A program made the position numbers and the translations under genes. Under the pieces are notes generated by a model. The model made no database searches. It was given only the letters and a program-made list of their open reading frames with translations, and was not told where the DNA came from. From Paractinoplanes lichenicola (GTDB lineage Bacteria > Actinomycetota > Actinomycetes > Mycobacteriales > Micromonosporaceae), in contig NZ_JAENHO010000006.1 in assembly GCF_016785085.1 (NCBI RefSeq), positions 124,001-188,000 of the forward strand: a stretch of 64,000 nt of DNA, written 5' to 3'. Below are positions 43,645 to 51,822 of the stretch, one piece after another; position 1 is the first letter of the stretch; each line of letters begins with the position of its first letter.

Positions 43645-44555
43645 ACTGGCCGTCCGTGGGGGTCGTCATCCCGACCCGCAACCGCCCCGAGCTGGTGCGC
43701 AAGGCGATCGCGTCGGTGCGCGACCAGCACTACCCGGGCGAGATCAAGGTCATGGTGGTCTACGACCAGACCGAGCCGGACTACCTGCTCGCCTCGGCCG
43801 AGGGCGTACAGGTGCTGGTGCTGACCAACTGGCGGACGTCAGGGCTGGCCGGGGCGCGCAACACCGGGATCCTCGCGCTCGACACCGAGTTCGTGGCGTT
43901 CTGCGACGACGACGACGTGTGGCAGCCCGACAAGCTGCGGCGCCAGGTGGCCGCGGTGCTGGCCGAGCCGGACGCCGAGTTCGCCACGTGTGCGATCGAG
44001 GTCGAGTACGAGGGGAAGTGCACACCGCGGCTGGCCGGGCGCAGCCGCGTCACGGTGGACGAGCTGGCCCGCTCCCGGATGGCGATGCTGCACTCGTCGT
44101 CGTTCCTGATCCGCCGCTCGGCGCTCGTCCCGGAGGCGATCGGGCTGGTCGCCGAGGACGCCCCGGGCAGTCAGAACGAGGACTGGGACCTGCTGCTGCG
44201 CGCCGCCCGCCGGGTGCCCATCGTGCATCTCGACGAGCCCCTCGTACGGGTCCTGTGGGGTCGCACGTCGCACTACGCCTACGAGTACGCCACCAAGATC
44301 AGCTCGCTGCGCTGGATGATGCAACGGCACCCGGAGATCAGCGGCTGCAAGCCCGGCGCGGCCCGCGTCTACGGGCAGCTGGCCTGCTGGTCGGCGGCGA
44401 CCGGCAACCGCAGTCAGGCGTGGCAGTTCAGCAAGGAGGCCGTACGGGCGAACTGGAAAGAACCTCGTACGGCGATTGCTCTTGCGGCGATGACCGGGGC
44501 AGTGAAGGTTGAGAACGTTCTCTCCGCACTGCACAAGCGCGGGCGAGGTATTTAA
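43641..44555 (+). CDS. Family 2 glycosyltransferase
   Basis: 304 residues, GT-A fold: VGVVIPTRNRPELVRKAIASV at the start, GLAGARNTGI and FVAFCDDDDVWQPDKL (DxD) near residue 95, and an SQNEDWDLLLRAAR motif near 175. Cytosolic. ATG 43641 follows GGAGGAG and overlaps the sulfotransferase stop, so the two act together. The transferred sugar cannot be read from sequence. Confidence 0.92.
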   Translation: MNWPSVGVVIPTRNRPELVRKAIASVRDQHYPGEIKVMVVYDQTEPDYLLASAEGVQVLVLTNWRTSGLAGARNTGILALDTEFVAFCDDDDVWQPDKLRRQVAAVLAEPDAEFATCAIEVEYEGKCTPRLAGRSRVTVDELARSRMAMLHSSSFLIRRSALVPEAIGLVAEDAPGSQNEDWDLLLRAARRVPIVHLDEPLVRVLWGRTSHYAYEYATKISSLRWMMQRHPEISGCKPGAARVYGQLACWSAATGNRSQAWQFSKEAVRANWKEPRTAIALAAMTGAVKVENVLSALHKRGRGI

Positions 44556-44588
44556 CTCACCCTTTCGCTCATGCCCCCACGCCAGGTA

Positions 44589-44605
44589 GTGTTCGGGCGT
44601 GTTCG
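44589..44605 (+). promoter_or_regulatory. Direct repeat upstream of the DeoR-type gene
   Basis: GTGTTCG occurs at 44589-44595 and again at 44599-44605, a 10-bp period, 32 bp before the regulator start. One helical turn apart, it could be an autoregulatory site for the DeoR-family protein. Short and unproven. Confidence 0.3.
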
Positions 44606-44636
44606 ATTTAGTGCGGTTCCCGGCGGAGGTGCGCTG

Positions 44637-45413
44637 ATGCTTGCCCAGCAGCGCCAAGCAGCCATTCTCGACCGGGTCCGGGCCGCCGGCGGCGTCCGGG
44701 TCAGCGAGCTCGCCGCCGAATACGGCGTCTCCGACATGACCATCCGCCGCGACCTCGAGTCACTGGCCGATCGTGGCCTGCTGGCGAAGGTACACGGTGG
44801 AGCGACGACGGTCAGCCCGGGCTCGGCTCACGAGCCCGGCTTCGCGGCCAAGAGCGTGCGCCAGCGTACGGAGAAGGCCGCCATGGCCATGCGGGCCGCC
44901 GCGCTGGTCTCCCCCGGCGACGCGATCGCGCTCTCCGCGGGCACGACCACCGCCGGCCTCGCGCAGCGCCTGGTCGACGTCCCCTCGCTGACCGTGGTGA
45001 CCAACTCGATCCCGGTCGCCGACATCTTCTACCGCGCCGGTCGCCCCGACCAGACCGTGGTGCTGACCGGCGGCACCCGTACGCCCTCGGACGCCCTCGT
45101 CGGCCCGGTGGCGGTGGCCGCGATCGGCACGCTCCACCTCGACATGCTGTTCCTCGGCGTGCACGGGATGAGCGAGCGGGCCGGCTACACCACGCCCAAC
45201 CTGATGGAAGCCGACGTCAACCGCGCCCTGGTCGAGGCGGCCGAGCGGCTCGTCGTGCTGGCCGACCACACCAAGTGGGGCACGGTGGGCATCTCCTCGA
45301 TCGTCCCGCTCGAGCGGGCCGACGTGCTGATCACCGACGACGGGCTGGACGAAGCCGCCCGCGCCCTGCTGTCCGAGACGGTCCCCGACCTCGTGGTTGT
45401 GAGCTCCCAGTGA
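44637..45413 (+). CDS. DeoR-family transcriptional regulator
   Basis: 258 residues. N-terminal winged helix-turn-helix (MLAQQRQAAILDRVRAAGGVRVSELAAEYGVSDMTIRRDLESL) followed by the DeoRC sugar-phosphate sensor domain (LSAGTTTAGLA, VTNSIPVADI, GVHGMSERAGYTTPN, VVLADHTKWG). Family members are usually repressors released by phosphosugars. ATG 44637 has GGAGG 8 nt upstream. Its stop overlaps galT by 4 bp (GTGA), so it probably senses galactose metabolites. Confidence 0.93.
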   Translation: MLAQQRQAAILDRVRAAGGVRVSELAAEYGVSDMTIRRDLESLADRGLLAKVHGGATTVSPGSAHEPGFAAKSVRQRTEKAAMAMRAAALVSPGDAIALSAGTTTAGLAQRLVDVPSLTVVTNSIPVADIFYRAGRPDQTVVLTGGTRTPSDALVGPVAVAAIGTLHLDMLFLGVHGMSERAGYTTPNLMEADVNRALVEAAERLVVLADHTKWGTVGISSIVPLERADVLITDDGLDEAARALLSETVPDLVVVSSQ

Positions 45414-46498
45414 CTTTCAAGAGCCGTACGGCGATCCGGCTGGCCGACGGGCGCGAGCTCATCTACTTCAACGAGGAGGCACAGTCCCACCGGGCCGGCC
45501 ACGCCGACACCCGGCAGCTCCCGCCTCCGCCGCCGACTTCGCAGCTGCGCTACGACGCGCTGGTCGACGAGTGGGTGGCCGTGGCCGCGCACCGGCAGAC
45601 GCGCACGTTCCTGCCGCCGAGCGACGCCTGTCCACTGTGTCCGACGACCGCCCGGTTCGCCAGCGAGATCCCGGCGCCCGACTACGACGTGGTCGTCTTC
45701 GAAAACCAGTTCCCGTCGTTCAGCGACCGCGTGCTGCCCGACGAGATCACCGAGGTCACGCCGATGGCGCCGGTGCGTCCCGGGCTCGGGCGGTGCGAGG
45801 TCGTGTGCTTCACCAGCGACCACAACAGCGCGTTCGGCGCCCTGACCCCTTCCCGCGTACGCACGGTGGTCGACGCCCTGGCCGACCGGACCGCCGCGCT
45901 GTCGCAATTGGACGGCGTGGCGCAGGTCTTCCCCTTCGAGAACCGGGGCGTCGAGATCGGCGTGACGCTGCACCACCCGCACGGCCAGATCTACGCGTAC
46001 CCGACCGTGCCGCCGCGCACCCGCGCGATGCTGACCGCCGCCCGGGCCTACCTGGCTCGTACGGGCAATGACCTCTACACCGACGTGCTGGCGGCCGAAC
46101 GCGCCGACGGCACCCGGGTCGTCGCGGCCAACGAGCACTGGACGGCGTACGTGCCTGCCGCCGCGCGCTGGCCGTTCGAGGTGCAGCTGGCCCCGCACCG
46201 CAAGGTGGCCGACATCCCTGCCCTGTCCGACGCCGAGCGTGACGCGTTCGGGCCGCTCTACCTCGACGTGCTGCGCCGCTTCGACGGCCTGTTCGGCAAG
46301 CCGATGCCCTACATCTCGGCCTGGCACCAGGCGGTCGTCGGCGAGGGCCGCGAGCTCGGCTACTTGCACCTGCAGCTGTTCAGCATCCGCCGCGCGGCCG
46401 ACAAGCTCAAATACCTGGCCGGCTCCGAATCGGCGATGGGCGTCTTCATCAACGACATCGTGCCCGAGAAGGCCGCCCAACTGCTGCGCGAGCTCTGA
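45410..46498 (+). CDS. galT: Galactose-1-phosphate uridylyltransferase
   Basis: 362 residues. Leloir pathway enzyme exchanging UMP between UDP-glucose and galactose-1-phosphate. The active-site VTLHHPHGQIYAYP (HPH) is intact, together with ACPLCPT (zinc-binding Cys pair) and HTIRKV-equivalent segment FEVQLAPHRK. It is co-translated with the DeoR regulator (GTGA) and overlaps the next gene by 1 bp. It may also feed UDP-galactose to the nearby polysaccharide genes, which is inference. Confidence 0.95.
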   Translation: MTFKSRTAIRLADGRELIYFNEEAQSHRAGHADTRQLPPPPPTSQLRYDALVDEWVAVAAHRQTRTFLPPSDACPLCPTTARFASEIPAPDYDVVVFENQFPSFSDRVLPDEITEVTPMAPVRPGLGRCEVVCFTSDHNSAFGALTPSRVRTVVDALADRTAALSQLDGVAQVFPFENRGVEIGVTLHHPHGQIYAYPTVPPRTRAMLTAARAYLARTGNDLYTDVLAAERADGTRVVAANEHWTAYVPAAARWPFEVQLAPHRKVADIPALSDAERDAFGPLYLDVLRRFDGLFGKPMPYISAWHQAVVGEGRELGYLHLQLFSIRRAADKLKYLAGSESAMGVFINDIVPEKAAQLLREL

Positions 46499-46830
46499 TG
46501 GACCACCGCTCCGCCCTGAACCGTTTGCGCGCTTCCGCGGAGCTCGAGATCGCCACGCTGGACGCCGACCTGCACGCCTTGTTCGAGGCCTCCCGGGCCG
46601 ACAACGCCGACGACGAACACGACCCCGAGGGCGCCACGATCGCCTACGAACGCGCCCAGCTGACCTCAGTCCTGACCGCCGCCCGCACCCAACTGACGGC
46701 GGTCAACGAGGCCCTCGCCCGACTGGACGCCGGCACGTACGGCATGTGCGAAGTGTGCGGCGCCGCGATTCCGGCTGAGCGCCTGGAGATCCGGCCGTTC
46801 GCCACAAACTGCGTTGCCTGCGCGAGCTAG
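46498..46830 (+). CDS. DksA/TraR-type zinc-finger protein
   Basis: 110 residues: an acidic coiled-coil part (residues 1-75) and a C-terminal four-Cys zinc finger, CEVC at 84-87 and CVAC at 105-108, with IPAERLEIRPFATNC between. It lacks the acidic DxxDA tip of true DksA, so transcriptional action is uncertain. ATG 46498 overlaps the galT stop, placing it in the DeoR-galT operon. The 3' end abuts the frameshifted toxin. Confidence 0.88.
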   Translation: MDHRSALNRLRASAELEIATLDADLHALFEASRADNADDEHDPEGATIAYERAQLTSVLTAARTQLTAVNEALARLDAGTYGMCEVCGAAIPAERLEIRPFATNCVACAS

Positions 46831-47083
46831 TAGTGGCCGTAACAGGCAGCGACCTCCAGATCGCCGCCACGAATCCGATAGACCAGCCGATGCTCCTCAT
46901 CGATGCGACGTGAGCACCAGCCAGCCAAGGCTCCCCTGAGCAGCTCCGGCTTGCCGATGCCGGTTCCCCGCGCTGAACATCGAGGAGCAACTTGCTGATG
47001 CGGCGTGCCGTCCTCATATCGCGACGGAGCCAGGCGTCGTATTCGCGCCAGGCGCTAGGCGTGAAAACGATGCGCAGGGTCAC
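46827..47083 (-). pseudogene. Frameshifted YoeB/Txe-type toxin
   Basis: Starts with TLRIVFTPSAWREYDAWLRRDMRTARRISKLLLDVQRG, the normal YoeB N-terminus, then loses the frame in a G-run near 46980 (in the + strand CCCC at about 46976-46979). Reading on in the -1 frame gives GIGKPELLRG, then SRRIDEEHRLVYRI and a final CYGHY, the exact YoeB catalytic C-terminus, ending in TAG at 46827-46829. One missing base restores a full-length toxin. Either a real inactivation or a homopolymer sequencing error. The GTG start overlaps the antitoxin stop by 4 bp. Confidence 0.85.
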
Positions 47084-47370
47084 GCCGCTTCCCGGCTCCC
47101 CGGAGTGGTCGGGGAGTTCGGATCAACGAGCGGGTGTTCCTCCATAACACCCGCGTCGGCCTGGGCGATGCTCTCCAGCAGACGGCGAGCATTCGCGGGC
47201 GACCCCAGAACGTGCAGCGTCTCCTTCATCGCGTTCCACTCGTCCAGCGAGACCATGACGACGGCTTTGCCACCGCCTCGAGGAATCACGCATTCCTCGG
47301 CATCGTCGATGACCGCGTCGACTACGGCAGCGAAGTTCTTCCGAACGTCGGAGATCGTGAGCACCTTCAC
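47080..47370 (-). CDS. yefM: YefM/Phd-family antitoxin
   Basis: 96 residues: LTISDVRKNFAAVVDAVIDDAEECVIPRGGGKAVVMVSLDEWNAMKETLHVLGSPANARRL, the complete YefM/Phd fold for DNA and toxin binding, with a C-terminal tail for toxin masking. GTG 47370 is chosen because GGGAGG precedes it and the operator lies just upstream; longer in-frame readings to 47388 or 47607 run into the operator and a DnaA-box region. It lies upstream of the frameshifted toxin in the usual order and overlaps it by 4 bp. Confidence 0.9.
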   Translation of the reverse strand: MKVLTISDVRKNFAAVVDAVIDDAEECVIPRGGGKAVVMVSLDEWNAMKETLHVLGSPANARRLLESIAQADAGVMEEHPLVDPNSPTTPGSREAA

Positions 47371-47385
47371 GGCGCCTCCCATGTC

Positions 47386-47413
47386 GTACAACATCTCGTA
47401 CCTCCCATGGTAC
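47386..47413 (-). promoter_or_regulatory. YefM-type operator: three GTAC cores at 12-bp spacing
   Basis: GTAC lies at 47386-47389, 47398-47401 and 47410-47413, exactly 12 bp apart. The YefM-YoeB operator of E. coli consists of palindromes with TGTACA cores 12 bp apart, so this is the expected binding site. It lies 16-43 bp before the antitoxin start. Confidence 0.7.
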
Positions 47414-47732
47414 ATGCCGGACGCGAGTCGCCCGAACGGAGGCGATCCTAAGGCTGCCATGGGGAGCGAGGCGCAAGTTATCCACAGGGCTGTGGATAGA
47501 GGGGCGGGGGGCCCGGGACAGGACCCCCCGCAGGGAAGGGACGGCAGGCACGTGCGGGCGCCCACGCCGGGCGCGGGCTCGAGGGAACCGGTCGGCGCCC
47601 GGGACAAGGCGGCCGGACCGGTGGGCGACCCCTCGGCGTCGCGACCGTCATCCGTTCTGCATGAAGAACGAGGCGTTCAACCATCGGTTACGGATTCAAA
47701 CATGCGTTTCTTCGCATGCTTGAGAGCCAAAA
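47414..47732. other. Intergenic region between the antitoxin and icd
   Basis: About 320 bp without a supportable gene. It holds a DnaA-box pair at 47478-47499, several GC-rich stretches such as GGGGGGCCCGGGACAGG around 47510, and a small hairpin CATGCG/CGCATG at 47701-47718 next to the icd terminator. I see no RNA gene. Confidence 0.6.
47478..47499. promoter_or_regulatory. Inverted pair of DnaA boxes
   Basis: TTATCCACA (47478-47486) is a canonical DnaA box, and TGTGGATAG (47491-47499) is its inverted near-match 4 bp later. They lie about 110 bp upstream of the antitoxin start. Confidence 0.6.
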
Positions 47733-47763
47733 CCGGGCCGCCGGGGAAACCCCGACGGCCCGG
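47733..47763 (-). terminator. Terminator downstream of icd
   Basis: CCGGGCCGCCGGGG (47733-47746) pairs with 47750-47763 around a 3-nt AAA loop, a 14-bp stem with one mismatch, 16 bp beyond the icd stop. Confidence 0.8.
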
Positions 47764-47778
47764 TGACGGTGAGAACGA

Positions 47779-48996
47779 TCAGGCGGCGAGCTTGCGCGCC
47801 AGGTTCTCGTCGAGCGCGTTCATGAACTCGTCGGTCGACAGCCACGGGGCGTCCCGCGCGATCAGCAGCGCGAGGTCCTTGGTCATCTGGCCGCCCTCGA
47901 CCGTCTCGACGCAGACCTTTTCGAGCGTCTCGGCGAACTCGGTCACCGCGGGGGTGCCGTCGAGCACGCCGCGGTGCTTGAGGCCGCCGGTCCAGGCGAA
48001 GATCGACGCGATCGGGTTCGTCGACGTCTTCTCGCCCTTCTGCCACTGGCGGTAGTGCCGGGTGACCGTGCCGTGCGCGGCCTCGGCCTCGACGGTCTTG
48101 CCGTCGGGCGTCATCAGCACGGAGGTCATCAGGCCGAGCGAGCCGAAGCCCTGGGCCACGGTGTCGGACTGCACGTCACCGTCGTAGTTCTTGCAGGCCC
48201 AGACGTAGCCGCCCTCCCACTTCATCGCGGCCGCGACCATGTCGTCGATCAGCCGGTGCTCGTAGGTGAGGCCCTTCGCCTTGAACTCCTCGGCGAACTC
48301 GCTCTCGAAGACCTCGGCGAACAGGTCCTTGAAGCGACCGTCGTACGCCTTGAGGATCGTGTTCTTCGTCGACAGGTAGACCGGGTAGTTGCGGGCCAGG
48401 CCGTACCGGAACGAGGCGCGCGCGAAGTCGCGGATCGACTCGTCGTAGTTGTACATCGCCATCGCGACGCCGCCGCCCGGGTAGTCGGCGACGTGGAACT
48501 CCATCGGCGCCGAGCCGTCCTCGGGGGTGAACGTGACGGTCAGCTTGCCCGCGCTGGGCACCACGAAGTCGGTCGCCTTGTACTGGTCGCCGTGGGCGTG
48601 GCGGCCGATGATGATCGGCTTGGTCCAGCCCGGCACCAGCCGCGGCACGTTCTGCATGATGATCGGCTCGCGGAAGACGACGCCGCCGAGGATGTTGCGG
48701 ATGGTGCCGTTGGGCGACCGCCACATCTTCTTGAGGCCGAACTCCTCGACGCGGGCCTCGTCCGGCGTGATCGTGGCGCACTTGACGCCGACGCCGTGCT
48801 GCTTGATGGCGTTGGCCGCGTCGATCGTCACCTGGTCGTCGGTCTCGTCGCGATACTGGATCGAGAGGTCGTAGTACTCGAGCGGGACGTCCAGGTAGGG
48901 CAGGATCAGCTGCTCCCGGATCTGCTTCCAGATGATCCGGGTCATCTCGTCGCCGTCGAGCTCCACGACCGGGTTTGTGACCTTGATTTTCGCCAT
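47779..48996 (-). CDS. icd: NADP-dependent isocitrate dehydrogenase
   Basis: 405 residues, the homodimeric eukaryote-like type II form. NGTIRNILGGVVFREPIIMQNVPRLVPGW and the Asp/Tyr-rich IYLSTKNTILKAYDGRFKDLF-like stretch (VYLSTKNTILKAYDGRF) are the substrate and metal regions; AHGTVTRHYRQWQKGEKTSTNP is the C-terminal NADP-binding part. Oxidatively decarboxylates isocitrate to 2-oxoglutarate in the TCA cycle. ATG 48996. A perfect palindrome lies 35 bp upstream. Very secure. Confidence 0.97.
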   Translation of the reverse strand: MAKIKVTNPVVELDGDEMTRIIWKQIREQLILPYLDVPLEYYDLSIQYRDETDDQVTIDAANAIKQHGVGVKCATITPDEARVEEFGLKKMWRSPNGTIRNILGGVVFREPIIMQNVPRLVPGWTKPIIIGRHAHGDQYKATDFVVPSAGKLTVTFTPEDGSAPMEFHVADYPGGGVAMAMYNYDESIRDFARASFRYGLARNYPVYLSTKNTILKAYDGRFKDLFAEVFESEFAEEFKAKGLTYEHRLIDDMVAAAMKWEGGYVWACKNYDGDVQSDTVAQGFGSLGLMTSVLMTPDGKTVEAEAAHGTVTRHYRQWQKGEKTSTNPIASIFAWTGGLKHRGVLDGTPAVTEFAETLEKVCVETVEGGQMTKDLALLIARDAPWLSTDEFMNALDENLARKLAA

Positions 48997-49030
48997 GCGG
49001 CCGGCGCTCCTCTCCCGAAAACCGTGCTTA

Positions 49031-49048
49031 GCAGTACGAGCGTACTGC
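49031..49048. promoter_or_regulatory. Palindrome upstream of icd
   Basis: GCAGTAC (49031-49037) and its exact complement (49042-49048) are separated by 4 bp. The dyad is centred about 43 bp before the icd start and about 118 bp before the phoD start, a typical operator position. No regulator is identified. Confidence 0.5.
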
Positions 49049-49157
49049 AGGACTCTTCGTGTTTGCGCGGCGACCCCGTCGCGGTGTTGTCCGGATCGCC
49101 AACACCAGTTTGGCCGCTTGTCGGCACGTTGTGACCGAAACGCGGTCGCATCGAAGA

Positions 49158-50786
49158 ATGTCTCTGTTCAGAGAATCGAAGCTCAGCCGACGAGTGCTCC
49201 TGACGGGCGGCGCGGCCGCGGTCGGGGCCCCGATGCTGCTCAACCCCGAGGGCGGGTACGCGCAGACGAGCGCGCCCGTCCCGGCCGACGTGTTCCGGCT
49301 GGGGGTGGCCTCCGGCGACCCGCTGCCCGATTCCGTGGTGCTGTGGACCCGCCTCGCGCCCGACCCGCTGGCCGGCGGGGGCATGCCCGATCGCCCCGTG
49401 ACGGTGCAATGGGAGATCGCCGACAACGACCGTTTCACCCGGCACCGCCGTACGGGAACCGCAGTGGCCCGCCCCGAACTGGGCCACTCGGTGCACGTCG
49501 ACGTGCGCGGGCTGCGGGCCGACTCGGTCTACTTCTACCGCTTCCGGATCGCCGGGCAGCTCAGCCCCGTCGGCCGCACCCGCACCGCCCCGGCGTCGTC
49601 GGCCCGCCCCCGTACGCTGCGGTTCGCCTTCGCCAGCTGCCAGGACTACCAGGCCGGGTTCTACACCGCCTACCAGCACCTGGCGGCCGAGGACCTCGCC
49701 TTCGTGGCGTTCCTCGGCGACTACATCTACGAGGGTCCGACCAACCCGGCGGCGGCCCGGCAGCACGAGGGCACCGGCGAGCCGACGACGCTGGCGCAAT
49801 ATCGCAACCGGCACGCGCAGTACAAGACCGACGCCGACCTGCAGGCCGCGCACGCCGCCTTCCCGTGGATCGTCACCTTCGACGACCACGAGGTCGACAA
49901 CAACTGGGCCGACGAGATCCCGCAGGATCCCGACCTGCAGACGCCTTCGTCTTTTCGCGCTCGCCGCATTGCCGCCTTTCAGGCCTACTACGAGCACATG
50001 CCGCTGCGCCGGTCGTCGCTGCCGCGCGGGCTCGACATGCAGCTCTACCGCCGGTTCCGGTTCGGCTCGCTGGCCAGCGTGCACGTGCTCGACACCCGGC
50101 AGTACCGCAGCGACCAGCCGGCCACCCTGGCCGACGCACAGAGCCCGTCCTTGACGATGACCGGCGCTCAGCAGGAGAAGTGGCTGGTCGACGGCCTGCG
50201 GCGCTCCGGGTCGAACTGGAACCTGCTGGCCAACCAGGTCATGTGGGCCCAGAACGACCGTACGGCCGGGCCCACGCAGACGTTCGACTTCGACAACTGG
50301 GACGGCTACCGCGTGCAGCGCAAACGGCTGCTCGAATACTTCGGCAGCGGGCGGGTCGACAACCCCGTCGTGCTCACCGGCGACCGGCACTGCACGTGGA
50401 TCAGCGACCTGCGGCCCGACTTCGACGACGTCAGCACCCCGATCGTCGGCGCCGAGCTCACCGGCACGTCGATCACCTCGGGCGGCAACGCGAACACCGC
50501 CTCGTTCCACGCCACGTACGACCCGATCATGGCCGAGAGCCCGCACTGGCGTTACATCGACAACCAGCGCGGCTACGTGGTCTGCGACGTGACCCGCAGC
50601 GAGATGGTGAGCCGGCTGCGCCTGGTTGACACCGTGTGGGCGCCGACGGCCACGGTGCGGACGGCGGCAACCTTTGTGGTGGAGAGCGGCCGTCCCGGCA
50701 TCGCGTCGGTCTCCGCCGAAGCCACCCCGCCCGCCGTCGCCACGCTGCGCGCCCCCGCCTTCGCGGTCGAAGATGACCAGCCCTAA
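49158..50786 (+). CDS. phoD: PhoD-type alkaline phosphatase/phosphodiesterase, Tat-exported
   Basis: 542 residues. The N-terminus carries a twin-arginine signal (KLSRRVLLTGGAAAVG). After an N-terminal Ig-like domain (about 40-140), the metallophosphatase motifs are present: FASCQDYQAGFY, FLGDYIYEG, FDDHEVDNNW, and a C-terminal TGDRHCTW with the late metal ligands. It should be secreted folded with its Ca/Fe site and release phosphate from organic esters. ATG 49158 is chosen for the Tat signal. I looked for a PHO box upstream and found no convincing one. Confidence 0.93.
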   Translation: MSLFRESKLSRRVLLTGGAAAVGAPMLLNPEGGYAQTSAPVPADVFRLGVASGDPLPDSVVLWTRLAPDPLAGGGMPDRPVTVQWEIADNDRFTRHRRTGTAVARPELGHSVHVDVRGLRADSVYFYRFRIAGQLSPVGRTRTAPASSARPRTLRFAFASCQDYQAGFYTAYQHLAAEDLAFVAFLGDYIYEGPTNPAAARQHEGTGEPTTLAQYRNRHAQYKTDADLQAAHAAFPWIVTFDDHEVDNNWADEIPQDPDLQTPSSFRARRIAAFQAYYEHMPLRRSSLPRGLDMQLYRRFRFGSLASVHVLDTRQYRSDQPATLADAQSPSLTMTGAQQEKWLVDGLRRSGSNWNLLANQVMWAQNDRTAGPTQTFDFDNWDGYRVQRKRLLEYFGSGRVDNPVVLTGDRHCTWISDLRPDFDDVSTPIVGAELTGTSITSGGNANTASFHATYDPIMAESPHWRYIDNQRGYVVCDVTRSEMVSRLRLVDTVWAPTATVRTAATFVVESGRPGIASVSAEATPPAVATLRAPAFAVEDDQP

Positions 50787-50876
50787 CTAGGTTCAACTAG
50801 GCCCAACCCGCCCGACCAGGGGGGCCACCACCCTACTTCCATCATTCCGGAATCCGGCGATCTTCACGGGGCACCC

Positions 50877-50902
50877 TGTGGATAACTTCCAACTGTGGAC
50901 AA
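50877..50902 (-). promoter_or_regulatory. Pair of DnaA boxes
   Basis: TGTGGATAA (50877-50885) and TGTGGACAA (50894-50902) are the reverse complements of two strong DnaA boxes, 17 bp apart in the same direction, in the 154-bp gap before the MBL gene. Confidence 0.6.
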
Positions 50903-50940
50903 CGGCCCAGGGTGTCCCCGCGTCGGCCAGAATGGCGCCC

Positions 50941-51747
50941 ATGTCGATTCACGGGGTCGAATCCATCTCTGTCATCGCCGTCGAGGACGCGGCCGGGCCG
51001 TTCTTCGAGCCACGCTCGCGGGCGTTCCCGACGGCGACACCCGAGCAGTGGGCGGCGGCCGACGCGCTCGATCCCGCCGCCCGCACGCCCGGCGGCGAGT
51101 GGCTGCTGAGATTCCGGAGCTATGCCGTACGGGTGGGGACCGGCCCGGTGATCCTGGTCGACGCGGGCATCGGGCCGGCCGGGTCGCTGGCCGCCGACTG
51201 GGCGCCGGTGCCGGGGCGGCTGCCCGACGCGCTGGCCGAGGCGGGCATCGCCCCCGGCGAGGTGTCGGCCATCGTGCTCACGCATCTGCACAACGACCAC
51301 ATGGGGTGGGCGGTGCCCCGCGACTCGCCGTTCACCGAGGCCCGCGTCGTGATGCAACAGGCCGACATCGACGCGTACGCCGCCAATCGCGAGCAGGCGG
51401 GGCAGTACGACCTGCTCGTCGAGCCACTGCGGGCGGCCGGGCGGCTGGAGGCGATCGCGGGCGAGCGGGTGCTGGCCGACGGCGTACGGGTGGTGCCGAC
51501 GCCCGGCCACACCCCTGGTCACCAGTCGGTGTGGGTCGAATCCGGCGGCGACAGCCTGCTCATCACCGGCGACCTGCTGGTCCACGCCATCCAGCTGACC
51601 AACCCCGAGCTCCCGTACGCCAGCGACATGAACCCGGACGAGGCCGGCCGCTCACGAATCACGGCCCTGAGCGAGGCGCGCAGGCGCGGGGCCACCGTCG
51701 CTGTTTCGCACCTGGGGGAGGCATTCCGGGCCCTTGCGATCTCATGA
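50941..51747 (+). CDS. MBL-fold metallohydrolase
   Basis: 268 residues. The metallo-beta-lactamase motif is LTHLHNDHMGW (HxHxDH) near residue 117, followed by TPGHTPGHQSV and the bridging Asp in LLITGDLLVH near 200; the last His is in VAVSHLGEA. No signal peptide, so cytosolic; lactonase- or glyoxalase-II-like chemistry is typical. ATG 50941 sits 7 nt after a CAGAAT -10-like element, which suggests a leaderless message; ATG 50932 is an alternative. Confidence 0.88.
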   Translation: MSIHGVESISVIAVEDAAGPFFEPRSRAFPTATPEQWAAADALDPAARTPGGEWLLRFRSYAVRVGTGPVILVDAGIGPAGSLAADWAPVPGRLPDALAEAGIAPGEVSAIVLTHLHNDHMGWAVPRDSPFTEARVVMQQADIDAYAANREQAGQYDLLVEPLRAAGRLEAIAGERVLADGVRVVPTPGHTPGHQSVWVESGGDSLLITGDLLVHAIQLTNPELPYASDMNPDEAGRSRITALSEARRRGATVAVSHLGEAFRALAIS

Positions 51748-51822
51748 GCGTGAGTGGACAGGCGCGAAGAGCCCGGAACGGGAGTGGTGCGGTTGGGGAC
51801 TGACACGTCGCGTACATGAGAA

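Noticed and set aside
47478..47607. Long N-terminal extension of the antitoxin
   Set aside because: It would cross the DnaA-box pair and the operator and has no homology to YefM, while GTG 47370 has a ribosome site.
49059..49157. PHO box before phoD
   Set aside because: No pair of GTTCACC-like repeats at 11-bp spacing could be found.
8094..50902. DnaA-box clusters as replication origin
   Set aside because: Neither dnaA, dnaN, gyrB, parAB nor an AT-rich unwinding region is nearby, and each cluster has only two or three boxes.
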